64,000 nucleotides of DNA, taken from the NCBI GenBank assembly GCA_964623625.1, contig CAZUUJ010000003.1, forward strand, positions 1 through 64,000, in the 5' to 3' direction. The position numbers and the translations under genes were made by a program. The notes beneath the pieces are model-generated. The model was not told where the DNA came from. It was given only the letters and a program-made list of their open reading frames with translations, and did no database searches. Source of the DNA: CAZLGM01 sp964623625 (GTDB taxonomy: Bacteria; Desulfobacterota; Desulfobulbia; Desulfobulbales; Desulfocapsaceae). Every line of letters begins with the position of its first letter. Position 1 is the first letter of the stretch. Positions 52,814 through 62,665 of this stretch are shown one piece after another.

Positions 52814-53908
52814 ATGGATACAAGCCGTAAAATAATTCATATCGATATGGATGCCTTTTACGCCTCCGTTGAACAGCTTGACAACCCGGAACTGAAAAAA
52901 AAGCCGGTAATTGTCGGTGGCGATCCAAACGGACGGGGTGTTGTTGCCGCCTGCTCCTATGAAGCCAGGCATTTTGGCATTCATTCCGCTATGCCATGTG
53001 CAAAAGCCGTCAAGCTGTGCCCGCAGGCCGTGTTCATCAGGCCCAATATGGCACGATATAAAGAAATCTCCATGGAGATCATGTCGATTTTCAGGCAATT
53101 TACCGATCTTGTAGAACCCCTGTCCCTGGATGAGGCCTTTCTGGATATCACCAAAAATAAAAAAAATATCATCTCAGCAACCTGGGCTGCTGAAATGGTC
53201 AGAAAACAAATCCATGATCAAACCGGTCTGACCGCCTCGGCAGGAGTTTCTTTCAATAAATTCCTGGCTAAAATTGCCTCTGATCTGAACAAACCCAACG
53301 GTATCAGTGTCATCACTCCTCAGGAAGCTAAAGGGTTTATTGCCAAATTGCCTATCGGTAAATTCTTCGGCGTTGGAAAAGTAACCGGAAAAAAGATGCT
53401 CAAACTCGGCATTCATACCGGTGGTGATTTGTTGAAATATGATAAAGCGTTACTTATCCACCACTTCGGTAAAGCAGGAGCACATTTTTACAATATCGTT
53501 CGCGGTATAGATGATCGCCCGGTAAAGGTATCCAGAAAAAGGAAGTCGATCGGTACTGAGACAACTTTGCGTCATGATATAGATAATTTACAGGAAATCA
53601 GATCCATTCTCGATCGTCTGGCTGACAAAGTTGAAAAGTCTCTTGCCAGAAAAGAGTGCGGTGGGTCAACACTGACTATAAAGGTCCGTTATGGTGATTT
53701 CACAACTGTTACCAGATCAATAACTTTGTCGTCACCACTCTACACAAGGGAGGAGATAAAATCCCATATCCCGAGGCTTCTACAATCCACCGAAGCAGGG
53801 ATACAGAAAGTCAGGCTGCTTGGAATTACCGTTTCAAAATTGACAACCGAAAAACAGACCAACCCCATCCAGCTCAAACTCCCGTTTCCTGCACCCGCCG
53901 GCAAATGA
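52814..53908 (+). CDS. dinB: DNA polymerase IV
   Basis: This Y-family polymerase copies past DNA lesions. The 364 residues contain the palm acidic motifs IDMDAFYASVEQ and LSLDEAFLD, the steric gate region YASVEQ, SAGVSFNKFLAKIASDLNKP, and a little-finger domain. It ends in IQLKLPFPA, which resembles a beta-clamp-binding motif (QLxLPF). Length is normal. The ribosome site is weak and I see no clear LexA box. It stands 3 bp before the next gene. Confidence 0.95.
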   Translation: MDTSRKIIHIDMDAFYASVEQLDNPELKKKPVIVGGDPNGRGVVAACSYEARHFGIHSAMPCAKAVKLCPQAVFIRPNMARYKEISMEIMSIFRQFTDLVEPLSLDEAFLDITKNKKNIISATWAAEMVRKQIHDQTGLTASAGVSFNKFLAKIASDLNKPNGISVITPQEAKGFIAKLPIGKFFGVGKVTGKKMLKLGIHTGGDLLKYDKALLIHHFGKAGAHFYNIVRGIDDRPVKVSRKRKSIGTETTLRHDIDNLQEIRSILDRLADKVEKSLARKECGGSTLTIKVRYGDFTTVTRSITLSSPLYTREEIKSHIPRLLQSTEAGIQKVRLLGITVSKLTTEKQTNPIQLKLPFPAPAGK

Positions 53909-53911
53909 TTC

Positions 53912-54484
53912 ATGGACAGTGAAAAACTCCGTTCTTTATTTATCTGGCTAATCCCTGTGGTCATAAGCTTATATGTTGTTTTCACTGTTCATAATCGGTT
54001 GTCTAATCAGTCGTCAACTGATCAGCGGTTATCATTTGATCCGATATTCACCCTGCTTCTACCTCTGCTGCTCTGGTATATAAGTCACCCCTTGCTGTTT
54101 TGTTTTTTTGTCAAAAAAAAGAAAGACTCATCAGAAGGAGCAATACGATCAGCTATTTTACTCCTCAATATACATCTGGTTCTTTTTATCATATTCTGTC
54201 TGCTACACAGAATGGCCAACTCAGCTCCAGATCTTTTTGAAACCTTCTCTTACTGGACCAGAGCCGGGCTTTTTTTCAACCTGACAATGGCCATGATTCA
54301 GTTGCTTCCCTGGCCTCCGTTTCTTACAGGTTGTTTGCTCTTTTCTAACAGAAGGATTCCTGGAGCCTACTGGACCGGCTTTGCTTTCACCTTCTTTTTA
54401 TTGGTTTTTATTCCGCCGGACACAGGCTTTGGGCGTATACTATTTCCGGTCTATCACTTTGTCATCAACACTCTTATTCAGTGA
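53912..54484 (+). CDS. Membrane protein with degenerate site-2-protease-like motif
   Basis: This 190-residue protein has about five membrane helices. NLTMAMIQLLPWPPFLTGCL resembles the second motif of M50 site-2 proteases (NLxxAxxNLLPxPPLDGG), but the metal-binding Asp-Gly is replaced by Thr-Gly and no HExxH is present. It is therefore probably not a protease. It starts 3 bases after dinB and is probably co-transcribed with it. Function unknown. Confidence 0.6.
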   Translation: MDSEKLRSLFIWLIPVVISLYVVFTVHNRLSNQSSTDQRLSFDPIFTLLLPLLLWYISHPLLFCFFVKKKKDSSEGAIRSAILLLNIHLVLFIIFCLLHRMANSAPDLFETFSYWTRAGLFFNLTMAMIQLLPWPPFLTGCLLFSNRRIPGAYWTGFAFTFFLLVFIPPDTGFGRILFPVYHFVINTLIQ

Positions 54485-54608
54485 TCCTTCAAGCGAGGGA
54501 CTTGGTTTTTCTTCATCTTTTGCCACTTTACATCCTCGGATTCAATTACTATTGTTTGATCCGTAAACCCAACAATCATTTCACCTTTTATCTCGTTATC
54601 AAATTGAC

Positions 54609-56456
54609 ATGGCTACTTTTATTTCGTTTCTTTCCGCTCCCTTTCGCTGGCTAGGCAAAAGCATAACCTTTCTGAGAAACCTCATCTTCAATCTGTTATT
54701 CATTCTTTTAGTTCTGTTTATCATCGGATCACTTTTCATTGACAAGGCCCCACTAATTAAAACCAACAGTGCCCTCGTCCTTTCCATTAACGGTGACGTG
54801 GTCGAAGAGAAAGAGGAACTCAAACCATTTGAAGACATATTATTTGACAGTCTTGATATCGAGGATATACCCGCAGAAGTCCTACTCCAGGATATTCTCG
54901 ATGTCATTAACAGCTCTTCTAAAGATCCCAGGATCAGCTGTCTTGTTCTCAAGCTGAAAAAAATGGGAAATATAGGACTCGATCAGCTCCAGGTTATCGG
55001 CAGTACCCTTGAACAATTCAAACAAAGCGGTAAAAAGATCATTGCCATAGATGACATGTACAGGCAGAAGAACTATTATCTTGCCTCTTTTGCCGACAAG
55101 ATTTTTCTTAACCCTGCTGGCTCTGTTGAAATTACCGGTTTCGGTCTCTATCGGCTTTACCTGCGCGATGCCATCGAAAAGTTGCGGGTCAATTTCCACA
55201 TCTTTCGGGTGGGCGAGTACAAGTCGGCTGTCGAAGTTATTACCCGTAATTCCATGTCGTCCATTGTCCGTCAGCAACACAGGATCTGGTTGACTTCTCT
55301 GTGGAACGATTATACCGACACCATCACAACTCAGCGTTCACTTGCTCCCAGGGCCCTTGACTCATACACCAATAATTTGTCAACTAATTTAGCAGTTGAA
55401 GATGGCGATCGAGCCCAACTGGCGCTTAAAACAGGGCTCGTCGATGAGATCAAGCAACGACCTCAAATCAGATCTTATCTGGCGACCTTATCGGCCCCTG
55501 ACAAAATTCACGGCTTCAGGCAGATCTCATTTCGAAATTATCTTAAAACGATCAATCGATCCTACCAAAACAGCGATACAACCAAAGACAAAGTCGGTAT
55601 CATTATCGCCAGCGGAACTATTCTCAACGGCAGACAATCCGCGGGAAGAATTGGCGGGGATTCCCTTTCCGATGCCATCCGCAAAGCAAAACGGGATAAA
55701 TCCATCAAGGCTGTAGTTTTGCGGGTGCGTTCCGGCGGCGGTTCGCTGTTTGCCTCTGAAATCATCCGGCAGGAACTTCTTTCCCTGAAAGAAAGTGGGA
55801 AACCACTAGTCATCTCGATGGGTTCTGTTGCCGCTTCAGGCGGATATTTCATTGCCGCCGACGGTAATGAAATCTGGGCATCACCTTCAACCATCACCGG
55901 ATCGATCGGCATCTTTGCTGCTATTCCGACATTTGAAAACAGCCTGGCGAAGATGGGAATCACCAGCGATGGTCTTGGTACAACCAATATCGCCTCAGCC
56001 CGTAATCTTACCAAACCGCTTTCCCCTTCGGTTAAGGAGGCTATCCAACTATCGGTTAATCACGGTTACAGCCGGTTCCTCGATGCCGTTTCCAAAGGGA
56101 GAAATATTGATCGAGACTCGCTCAATCAGATGGCACAGGGCAGACTCTTTACCGGTAAAAAGGCTCTGGAACTTGGCCTGGTCGACAAACTCGGCACCTT
56201 GCAGGATGCTATCAAGAGCAGTGCTCAGCAGGCGGGCCTTACCGACTTCTCTGCCGAGTACGTTTCAAGAGCAGTATCTCTAACAGAAAAACTGGTCAAC
56301 CACTTTTCAGCATCCATAGCGGCAATTGTCAAAGCATGTTCACCCCTGCATCCCTATTTAAAAGAGATTATGCAGATGATCCAACCATTGGACAATCATA
56401 TCTTTTTCAATGATCCCCATGGTATTTATGCTCATTGTATGATCGAAGAATTCTAA
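54609..56456 (+). CDS. sppA: Signal peptide peptidase SppA, 67K type
   Basis: This 615-residue inner-membrane serine protease degrades leftover signal peptides. One N-terminal membrane helix (NLLFILLVLFIIGSLFI) precedes two tandem ClpP-like halves, as in the E. coli enzyme. The catalytic dyad is Lys205 in RVGEYKSAVE and Ser410 in GSVAASGGYF, matching E. coli Lys209 and Ser409. The usual DSPGG loop reads VRSGGGSLFAS, a small variation. Length is normal for the long form. Identification is secure. Confidence 0.92.
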   Translation: MATFISFLSAPFRWLGKSITFLRNLIFNLLFILLVLFIIGSLFIDKAPLIKTNSALVLSINGDVVEEKEELKPFEDILFDSLDIEDIPAEVLLQDILDVINSSSKDPRISCLVLKLKKMGNIGLDQLQVIGSTLEQFKQSGKKIIAIDDMYRQKNYYLASFADKIFLNPAGSVEITGFGLYRLYLRDAIEKLRVNFHIFRVGEYKSAVEVITRNSMSSIVRQQHRIWLTSLWNDYTDTITTQRSLAPRALDSYTNNLSTNLAVEDGDRAQLALKTGLVDEIKQRPQIRSYLATLSAPDKIHGFRQISFRNYLKTINRSYQNSDTTKDKVGIIIASGTILNGRQSAGRIGGDSLSDAIRKAKRDKSIKAVVLRVRSGGGSLFASEIIRQELLSLKESGKPLVISMGSVAASGGYFIAADGNEIWASPSTITGSIGIFAAIPTFENSLAKMGITSDGLGTTNIASARNLTKPLSPSVKEAIQLSVNHGYSRFLDAVSKGRNIDRDSLNQMAQGRLFTGKKALELGLVDKLGTLQDAIKSSAQQAGLTDFSAEYVSRAVSLTEKLVNHFSASIAAIVKACSPLHPYLKEIMQMIQPLDNHIFFNDPHGIYAHCMIEEF

Positions 56457-56548
56457 CCTAACTATCGATACTGAAATGATAATCAATGAACCTGATTACC
56501 CCTCATTTAGCTGAACTTTAACCATAATCTGGTCAATGAATATACGAA

Positions 56549-56581
56549 TAAAAAAAAACCGAGACCAAGCATGTCTCGGTT
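56549..56581 (-). terminator. Rho-independent terminator after the PilZ gene
   Basis: On the minus strand a 9-bp stem, AACCGAGAC with GTCTCGGTT (56557-56565 and 56573-56581), encloses a 7-base loop and is followed by at least eight T. It lies 28 bases after the PilZ stop. Confidence 0.88.
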
Positions 56582-56608
56582 GATTGGAAAGCCAATAGGA
56601 GAAAGGGG

Positions 56609-56965
56609 TTAATTGACCGTTTCGGGGACGTTATGGTAGATAAACTCGGACCACTCCCAGGACGAATCAATAATCTTAAAACCTACATCCATGGAGTTGG
56701 TCTTTTCATCCCGTTGGGACCAGCGTGGTTGAATAAGAACTCTGAAGTGCTTGTTATTGCCTGAGATAACAGCGACATAGTGCTTTTTCTCAGCCGAAAA
56801 GCTATCGGGAACTTTGCTCATTTTCAAACCATTGGAAGAAACGTTTCTAACAACTCCTTCCAGAACCTGTTTTCCGTCGGCAATATCTCCCCAAAAGCCT
56901 TCAACATCGACTCTCTCGTGCTTTCTCTTAGATGAAACCTTCTGCGGTTGGTGTTGTGCGAGCAT
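56609..56965 (-). CDS. PilZ-domain protein
   Basis: This 118-residue single-domain protein probably binds c-di-GMP. It has the arginine-bearing N-terminal switch KRKHERVDVEG (family form RxxxR, here KHER) and the second motif VRNVSSNGLKM (D/NxSxxG). The beta-barrel continues with YVAVISGNNKHFRVLIQP. The ATG at 56965 (MLAQHQPQ) is chosen because GGAAGG lies 8 bases before; an upstream frame would add 22 residues including CC pairs. It could relay c-di-GMP to the PilB-type ATPase or to another target; the sequence does not say. Confidence 0.82.
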   Translation of the reverse strand: MLAQHQPQKVSSKRKHERVDVEGFWGDIADGKQVLEGVVRNVSSNGLKMSKVPDSFSAEKKHYVAVISGNNKHFRVLIQPRWSQRDEKTNSMDVGFKIIDSSWEWSEFIYHNVPETVN

Positions 56966-57623
56966 TTTCTTTTCCTTCCCGGTCCTCCCGGTACAGCAAC
57001 TCATTGGGTTTGAATCCTGCCGAAAACGCACCTTTTGTCAATTTATATATATCAAACTCTAACACACTACACAACCTCTTTTTTCTCTAACTATTTGATT
57101 CTCCGAGAGACATATCCGTTTTCAAACTAATTTGGCTTTAATATCAGGGAGGTCGGGATCAGCAAATATATATTCTTTGTAAAAAATCATTTTTTTTTCT
57201 ATCTTCGATTCATTGAACATTTGGTGACCAACTAGAATTTGGCAACGTTGTTCACTCTCATATTAAAGGTTGATTACCAATAATTCTCAGCCTGGATAAA
57301 AAAAGAGATGTTGTCGGTTTGATAGAGGAATTTCAAGGATCATGTATCCCAACCAAGTATTTGCCGCAGACCAAGAAATGCTAATATAACACTGAGCGTT
57401 ATTCTCCAAAAAGGAGTGATCCTTGACCGGATGTGAGACTGGCAAATTGATAACACCTCGTGTTAGACTGAGCTCTATGGATAATCTGGTAATAAAGTAT
57501 AATCATCTCTACTGCTTAGTATAAACCAGGCAAACCAACTGTTATTGTAGACAGACAAGTCGAAAAGAAAAAAGGATGTTTGTGAGCAATGACTGTGGAC
57601 TGACTATCTGAACTCTTGATCCG
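56966..57623. other. Divergent intergenic region
   Basis: About 660 bases lie between the PilZ gene (minus) and the importer permease (plus). They should hold both promoters. I looked for a cobalamin riboswitch or Fur box before the importer and saw neither clearly. A small hairpin, AACAC-CTC-GTGTT, lies near 57452. No gene is called. Confidence 0.4.
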
Positions 57624-58646
57624 ATGAAATCTTCAATACTCATTCTCTTGCTGTCTATCCTTCTTGTTATCGTTGTTATAGGAGCGACAGGACTTGGTTT
57701 TCTAGCCATTCATCCCGGCGAGGTGTTGAAGATAATCGGCTCCAAACTGTTTTCCCTCAATCCCGCCGAGACTGTAAACCCGACCTTTTCCTTTGTTGTT
57801 CTCGAAGTCAGATTGCCCCGTATTCTGACCGCCGCTCTTGTGGGAGGGGGGTTGAGTGTTGCCGGCGCAGTTTTTCAGGCAATTCTGCTTAATCCCTTAG
57901 CCGATCCGTACACCCTTGGCATTTCACCGGGAGCCGCCTTCGGCGCGTCACTTGCTATCATTTTTACAATCATTGGTCTTCATGTCCCAGCCTGGTTTTC
58001 GATTCCCGTACTCGCCTTTATCGGTGCGATTGCAACCCTGGGCGTTGTCTTTTCACTTTCCTCACCCGATTCGCAGTTTTCTTCGAACACTCTTATTCTC
58101 TCAGGGGTGATTGTTTCAGCCATTCTGTCTGCCGGGATCGGTTTTATTAAATATCTGGCGGATGAGCAGGTCGGCGTTATCATTTTCTGGCTGATGGGGT
58201 CTTTTGTCGGTAAAACATGGGGAGATGTCGCCCTGGTCCTGATACTCATTTTACCCAGCCTGCTTTGCATTCTTTTTTATTCACGTGACCTCAACATCCT
58301 GGCTCTTGGAACAAGAACAGCCGATACTTTAGGAATTAACAGCACCAAAATACGGAAACTGATGCTTATTTGCGGCTCTATCATGACAGCAGGCTGCGTC
58401 TGTGTGTCGGGAATCATCGGCTTTGTCGGTCTGATTGTCCCCCACCTGCTCAGAACAGTCATGGGACCGGACAACCGGTTCTTAGTGCCCGCCTGCTTCT
58501 TGGGGGGAGCAGTCCTGCTGCTCATTGCCGACACTGTTACTCGGGCCGTTCTACCTACAGAATTGCCCATTGGTGTCCTTACTTCACTTATCGGTGGCCC
58601 GTTTTTCTGCTATATTTTTCGCAAAAAATTGGCAGGGGTGAAATAG
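57624..58646 (+). CDS. FecCD/BtuC-type ABC importer permease
   Basis: This 340-residue inner-membrane permease imports a metal chelate or cobalamin-like compound. It has about nine to ten helices, the Gly-rich VGGGLSVAGAVFQAILLNPLA (early signature; first 20 residues), GISPGAAFGASL, and the C-terminal PTELPIGVLTSLIGGPFF. Length is normal. It is 3 bp before the ATPase gene. No substrate-binding protein is encoded in this window, so the substrate cannot be named. Confidence 0.9.
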   Translation: MKSSILILLLSILLVIVVIGATGLGFLAIHPGEVLKIIGSKLFSLNPAETVNPTFSFVVLEVRLPRILTAALVGGGLSVAGAVFQAILLNPLADPYTLGISPGAAFGASLAIIFTIIGLHVPAWFSIPVLAFIGAIATLGVVFSLSSPDSQFSSNTLILSGVIVSAILSAGIGFIKYLADEQVGVIIFWLMGSFVGKTWGDVALVLILILPSLLCILFYSRDLNILALGTRTADTLGINSTKIRKLMLICGSIMTAGCVCVSGIIGFVGLIVPHLLRTVMGPDNRFLVPACFLGGAVLLLIADTVTRAVLPTELPIGVLTSLIGGPFFCYIFRKKLAGVK

Positions 58647-58649
58647 ATT

Positions 58650-59444
58650 ATGGCAAAAGACAACAGAGCTGTGTTCCAACTTGAGAACGTGTCGTTCTCC
58701 CATGGTGACAAAAAAATTCTGGAACGGATCAACCTGACCATTGAACAGGGAAAAATCTACGGTCTTGTCGGTCCCAACGGCAGCGGAAAAACCACCCTGC
58801 TTGATCTGTTGTCACGGGGACTGCAACCACAAACAGGAACGATCGAGTTCCACGGCCAATCGCTTGCGAACTATTCCAGTATCCAGCTCTCCAGACAACT
58901 GGCCTATGTGCCCCAGGAGTTTCATCTCGGTTTTGATTTCAGTGTCTTGAATGTGGTCCTTATGGGACGCCATCCGTATATTCCACGGTTTGCCAACCCG
59001 ACTAAGAACGACTTGAATCTTGTTGAGCAAGCCCTTGAACTGATGGATATTGTTCACTTGAAAAACAGGCTGGTGACCGAGCTTTCAGGTGGAGAAAAAC
59101 AGCGGGTCATCGTAGCACGTGCCCTTGCTCAGAATACCGATGTCCTCATACTTGATGAAGCGACATCCAATCTGGACATTCAACATACAATCCGGATCAT
59201 GAAAGTAATCCGCGACAAGACCAGGACACATCATCTGACGGCTGTTACCGCTATTCATGATCTCAATCTGGCAGCCGGCTTCTGCGACGAAATCATTGTG
59301 CTGAAAGATAAAACAATATTCAAACAGGGAAATGTTACCGATATCATTAGCCAGCAGCTCCTTCGTCATGTCTTTTCAGTTGAGGCCGATGTTGTTAACG
59401 ACCCTGCACAAACCACACCTCGCATATTTTTTGATCTTCAATAG
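58650..59444 (+). CDS. FecE/BtuD-type ABC importer ATPase
   Basis: This 264-residue ATPase drives the permease encoded 3 bp upstream. It has Walker A GPNGSGKTT, signature LSGGEKQR, Walker B VLILDEATS, and the H-loop AIHDLNLA. The Q-loop is YVPQEFH. HPYIP near residue 110 is typical of the iron-chelate/B12 group. Length is normal. Substrate unknown, as for the permease. Confidence 0.9.
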   Translation: MAKDNRAVFQLENVSFSHGDKKILERINLTIEQGKIYGLVGPNGSGKTTLLDLLSRGLQPQTGTIEFHGQSLANYSSIQLSRQLAYVPQEFHLGFDFSVLNVVLMGRHPYIPRFANPTKNDLNLVEQALELMDIVHLKNRLVTELSGGEKQRVIVARALAQNTDVLILDEATSNLDIQHTIRIMKVIRDKTRTHHLTAVTAIHDLNLAAGFCDEIIVLKDKTIFKQGNVTDIISQQLLRHVFSVEADVVNDPAQTTPRIFFDLQ

Positions 59445-59668
59445 ATAGGCGTTTGGTCGCGTTATAAACTACGCCGTCGCAAGCAGTGGTATATTCAGCC
59501 TGAGCTACACAATTAACCTCGGTTGATTGGTTGTATTTGAAAAAAAAGCTGCCATCGGCACCTCTGGACAAAATGATTTAATCGGGTACAATGTATTAAA
59601 GAAAAATCTTAATCTCTTGTTTTCTTATAGCCAATCATCCAAGTAGCCTATTACAACCTAGATAACAG

Positions 59669-60595
59669 ATGGAAAAGAAAATCATTCTATCTCTCGATAA
59701 TTCAATTTACAGCAGCCATTCTCTTGACTATGTCGCTCTGTTGTTCGCCAATCAGCCGGATGTGCATTTTCATTTATTAACCTGTGTCCAATCAACTACG
59801 GTGATCCCGGAATCAGCCGACACCAAGAACTCTCTGTTTCCGGAGAGCCTCAGTCACCTGAAGAAACTGGGGTCCAGCAAGCGAATCTTTCAAAAAGCTT
59901 CCCGAAAACTGAACGATCTCGGGATCGACAGCGATCGGGTGACCAGTTCAATCATCAATACCGGCACCAATATCGGCGCTGCCATCCAGCATGAAGGAGA
60001 AAAGTTACTTGCCGACAGTATTGTTATCGGCCGTCGAGGCATCGGTTTCGTCGGTGAAATGTTCATGGGTTCCGTGTCGGCAACCCTCTTCAGACGCTGT
60101 CATACCGTACCGTTATGGATTATCGATGGTGAAATCGAATCCAACAGGATTTTTGTTCCACTGGACCGGACCATTCCTTCGTTGATGGCTATTGATTATC
60201 TTTGCCATATTTTTTCAAACAGAGACGATATTACTTTTTACCTGTTTCACTGCCACAGATTGTTCGGCAGCTCAAAAAAACCGGCCCCTGAAAAATTCTC
60301 CGATCAACTTGACAGCGGTTATTTTGATCGATTGCAGAATGAAAAGGATTTCGTACTTAAAGGTCCTGCTCAACTTCTAAAAAAGGCGGGGATAACTGAG
60401 GGCAACATCAAGCTGCTGCCGGAAACAACTGATATTGAAGAGAGTCATTCGATTATTCGAGAAGCCTCCCATAATGGGTGCGGTACCATTGTCATCGGCC
60501 GCCGCGGTGCCGGTTTGGCCAAAGGACTGCTTGGCGGTGTCTCAGACCGTACTTTGTATAAGACTCAAGATATGGCACTATGGATTGTCGGTTAG
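59669..60595 (+). CDS. Universal stress protein with two UspA domains
   Basis: This 308-residue protein contains two UspA folds in line. The first ends with the ATP-loop GRRGIGFVGEMFMGSVS and the second with GRRGAGLAKGLLGGVSDRT, both close to the G-2x-G-9x-G(S/T) pattern. Two-domain Usp proteins are common. The role is stress survival by ATP or AMP binding, not defined here. It stands alone on the plus strand. Confidence 0.88.
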   Translation: MEKKIILSLDNSIYSSHSLDYVALLFANQPDVHFHLLTCVQSTTVIPESADTKNSLFPESLSHLKKLGSSKRIFQKASRKLNDLGIDSDRVTSSIINTGTNIGAAIQHEGEKLLADSIVIGRRGIGFVGEMFMGSVSATLFRRCHTVPLWIIDGEIESNRIFVPLDRTIPSLMAIDYLCHIFSNRDDITFYLFHCHRLFGSSKKPAPEKFSDQLDSGYFDRLQNEKDFVLKGPAQLLKKAGITEGNIKLLPETTDIEESHSIIREASHNGCGTIVIGRRGAGLAKGLLGGVSDRTLYKTQDMALWIVG

Positions 60596-60708
60596 TTGGA
60601 TGCTGCAGTTTACCGAGCACACACAGTCACTCTTGCTTTTTCCAAGCTGTTATTGCCACAGTAAAACAAGCAACAGTGAAAGCCGATCGCTGACTGCTGA
60701 CAACCGGG

Positions 60709-61908
60709 TTACGGTAATTTTCCATAATAGCATTTTAAAGGGCGTTCCTCTCCGATTAAGGCGCAAAAGTTGCACTTGATGCACTTTGATTCTGTCTGTA
60801 TGCCATTTTGAAACTTTTTGACAATATTCGGTTCGATTATGAAAGGACGGGACATTGAAACAAAGGGAATTGCCTTCTCAGTGATGATCGAATTGATATC
60901 TGCGATATTATCTATGCCACCTACCGCAATCACAGGGGTGGACACCCTGGCCTGAATCGCAAGGGCTGCCTCAAGATTGTACCTTCTCAAAGGTTTGGGC
61001 TGTGGAATCAGGATTTTTAACAGAGGTGCCATACATGTTTTCACCAATGAAGGCAGCTTTTTATATTTAAAATTATAAAACATTGCCGCCTCTGCCGGCA
61101 GCTTCTGTCCGCGTATGCTAAACAATCCGTCTTCAATCACTCCACAGGAAATTTCAATTGCAGCACAACCCGATCTCTCTAGTTTTTCTGCAATAATTGC
61201 TGCCTCTTCAACCGTCATCCCGTTTTTCCGTCCGTCATAAGCGTTCATCTTGACCAGAATGGGAAAATCACCCACAACCGTTTTTGCCCGTTTAAATATT
61301 TCACCGACAATTCTATATTTGTTTTCCACCGATCCACCCCATTTGTCCTTCCTATGGTTGAAGTATGACGACAGAAATTCACAGAGCAGGTATCCATGGG
61401 CAAGGTGGAGTTGCACACCGTCAAACCCGGATTTTTGGGCTCGAACGATGGCTGAGACAAAATTATTGATAATATTCTCTATTTCCAGTTCGGTCAATTC
61501 TGCCGGCAGATCTTCATTGTAGAACCCATCCCTGATCGATGATGGAGCAACAGTCGACAGCCCTGTTATTTTAGACCGCGTCTGCCTTCCGCAATGGGCG
61601 ATCTGCAAAATGATCGAGGTTCCATTCTCATGGACCGAATTAACCACATCTTTCCAAGGGCTTATGCAATCATCTCCATCGATCATGGTCATTCGATGCA
61701 TTGGACTTTTTCCATCCTGTTGAACACCTGCATAACCGGTAATTATGGCCCCGACCCCACCCCTGGCCAGTCGGACATAGAGTTTTTTCAACTGATCAGT
61801 GGGAAGGCCCCTGTCATCCGCCATTCCTTCATGGGTGGCTGATCTGATAATTCTGTTTCTCAGATTGATGGTTTGAATTCTAGATTGTTCATAAACGGTA
61901 TGGTTCAT
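60709..61908 (-). CDS. Old yellow enzyme-like NADH:flavin oxidoreductase
   Basis: This 399-residue FMN barrel enzyme reduces activated double bonds. It has LRNRIIRSATHEGMA, ITGYAGVQQDGKSP, the catalytic pair region LQIAHCGRQT, GVQLHLAHGYLLCEFLS and VIAVGGIDN near the phosphate site. A C-terminal Cys cluster, KCIKCNFCALIG then KCYYG, recalls the Fe-S site of dienoyl-CoA reductase-type enzymes, but the long C-terminal part is absent. The ATG at 61908 (MNHTVYEQ) is preferred, with GGAG 9 bases before. The HD gene lies just upstream on the same strand. Confidence 0.88.
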   Translation of the reverse strand: MNHTVYEQSRIQTINLRNRIIRSATHEGMADDRGLPTDQLKKLYVRLARGGVGAIITGYAGVQQDGKSPMHRMTMIDGDDCISPWKDVVNSVHENGTSIILQIAHCGRQTRSKITGLSTVAPSSIRDGFYNEDLPAELTELEIENIINNFVSAIVRAQKSGFDGVQLHLAHGYLLCEFLSSYFNHRKDKWGGSVENKYRIVGEIFKRAKTVVGDFPILVKMNAYDGRKNGMTVEEAAIIAEKLERSGCAAIEISCGVIEDGLFSIRGQKLPAEAAMFYNFKYKKLPSLVKTCMAPLLKILIPQPKPLRRYNLEAALAIQARVSTPVIAVGGIDNIADINSIITEKAIPFVSMSRPFIIEPNIVKKFQNGIQTESKCIKCNFCALIGEERPLKCYYGKLP

Positions 61909-61947
61909 CTGTCCTGTCTCCAAATTCATGTTCAATGTTTGTTCACG

Positions 61948-62487
61948 TTACCATTTCATCATCGGCAACGGTTTAAGAGGATGATGTATAAATGCTTTTA
62001 TTGTCAACGCTGTCAGTCGCCGATGAAATCCTGCATTTGGATATCGACTCTTTACCTCTTTAATCTCAACCGAAGGAAGACCGAAGCTCAGCATACCCAG
62101 GCTCACATCAATCCAATCTGCCTTTCTGAAAAGTTCGACAAGGGAACTTGTTTCCCGGTGAAAGGATGTCACTCTATGATGATTTTCTATCATTGCTGCT
62201 ATTTCATTTTGCCATCCCTCCAGGCCTCGACTTTTCAGATAATCATTAGCGAGTGAGACCGATGGCATAAGATAATCAAATGTTCTGTGTGTCCATATCC
62301 CAAGGTCATGAAAACAACCGGCAATGATTATTTTTTCTTTCTGGTGGCTGCTAACAGATGCAGACAATTTGAAAGAGAAAGAAACCACCCGGCAGACATG
62401 ATTGCGGTACATTCTGAATTGGTTGCCAAGGCTTTGTGAAAACTGTCCTAAAATCTGATCAATATATGAAATGCTGAATTGTTCCAT
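61948..62487 (-). CDS. HD-domain phosphohydrolase
   Basis: This 179-residue protein has the metal-binding HD pattern: YRNHVCRV, then GCFHDLGIW, ENHHRVTSF and RKADWIDV, giving the H...HD...H...D set. It would hydrolyse a phosphate ester or nucleotide; the substrate is unknown. I choose the ATG at 62487 (MEQFSISY) over a TTG at 62502. It is 39 bp upstream of the OYE gene on the same strand and is probably co-transcribed. Confidence 0.8.
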   Translation of the reverse strand: MEQFSISYIDQILGQFSQSLGNQFRMYRNHVCRVVSFSFKLSASVSSHQKEKIIIAGCFHDLGIWTHRTFDYLMPSVSLANDYLKSRGLEGWQNEIAAMIENHHRVTSFHRETSSLVELFRKADWIDVSLGMLSFGLPSVEIKEVKSRYPNAGFHRRLTALTIKAFIHHPLKPLPMMKW

Positions 62488-62665
62488 TGATCCATCTTTC
62501 AAGTTTTGACGTGAGAATTATTGCGCAAACGACCATTGATTATTTCGATCAACTAATTGATTTTATTTTGTATAAATGGTGTGCCCTTCTACCATTTCAA
62601 CCTTAAATCCGACCAGCACGACCATCAACTCTTTTTTAGTAATAGTCGTCTTATACCTCTGTTTT

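Noticed and set aside
57422..57523. TTG-start frame of about 33 codons with AAGGAG upstream
   Set aside because: Short, starts at TTG and has no recognisable features; probably chance.
57340..57623. Possible cobalamin riboswitch before the FecCD/BtuC-type permease
   Set aside because: No B12-box-like core and no consistent multi-stem fold seen by eye; not supported.
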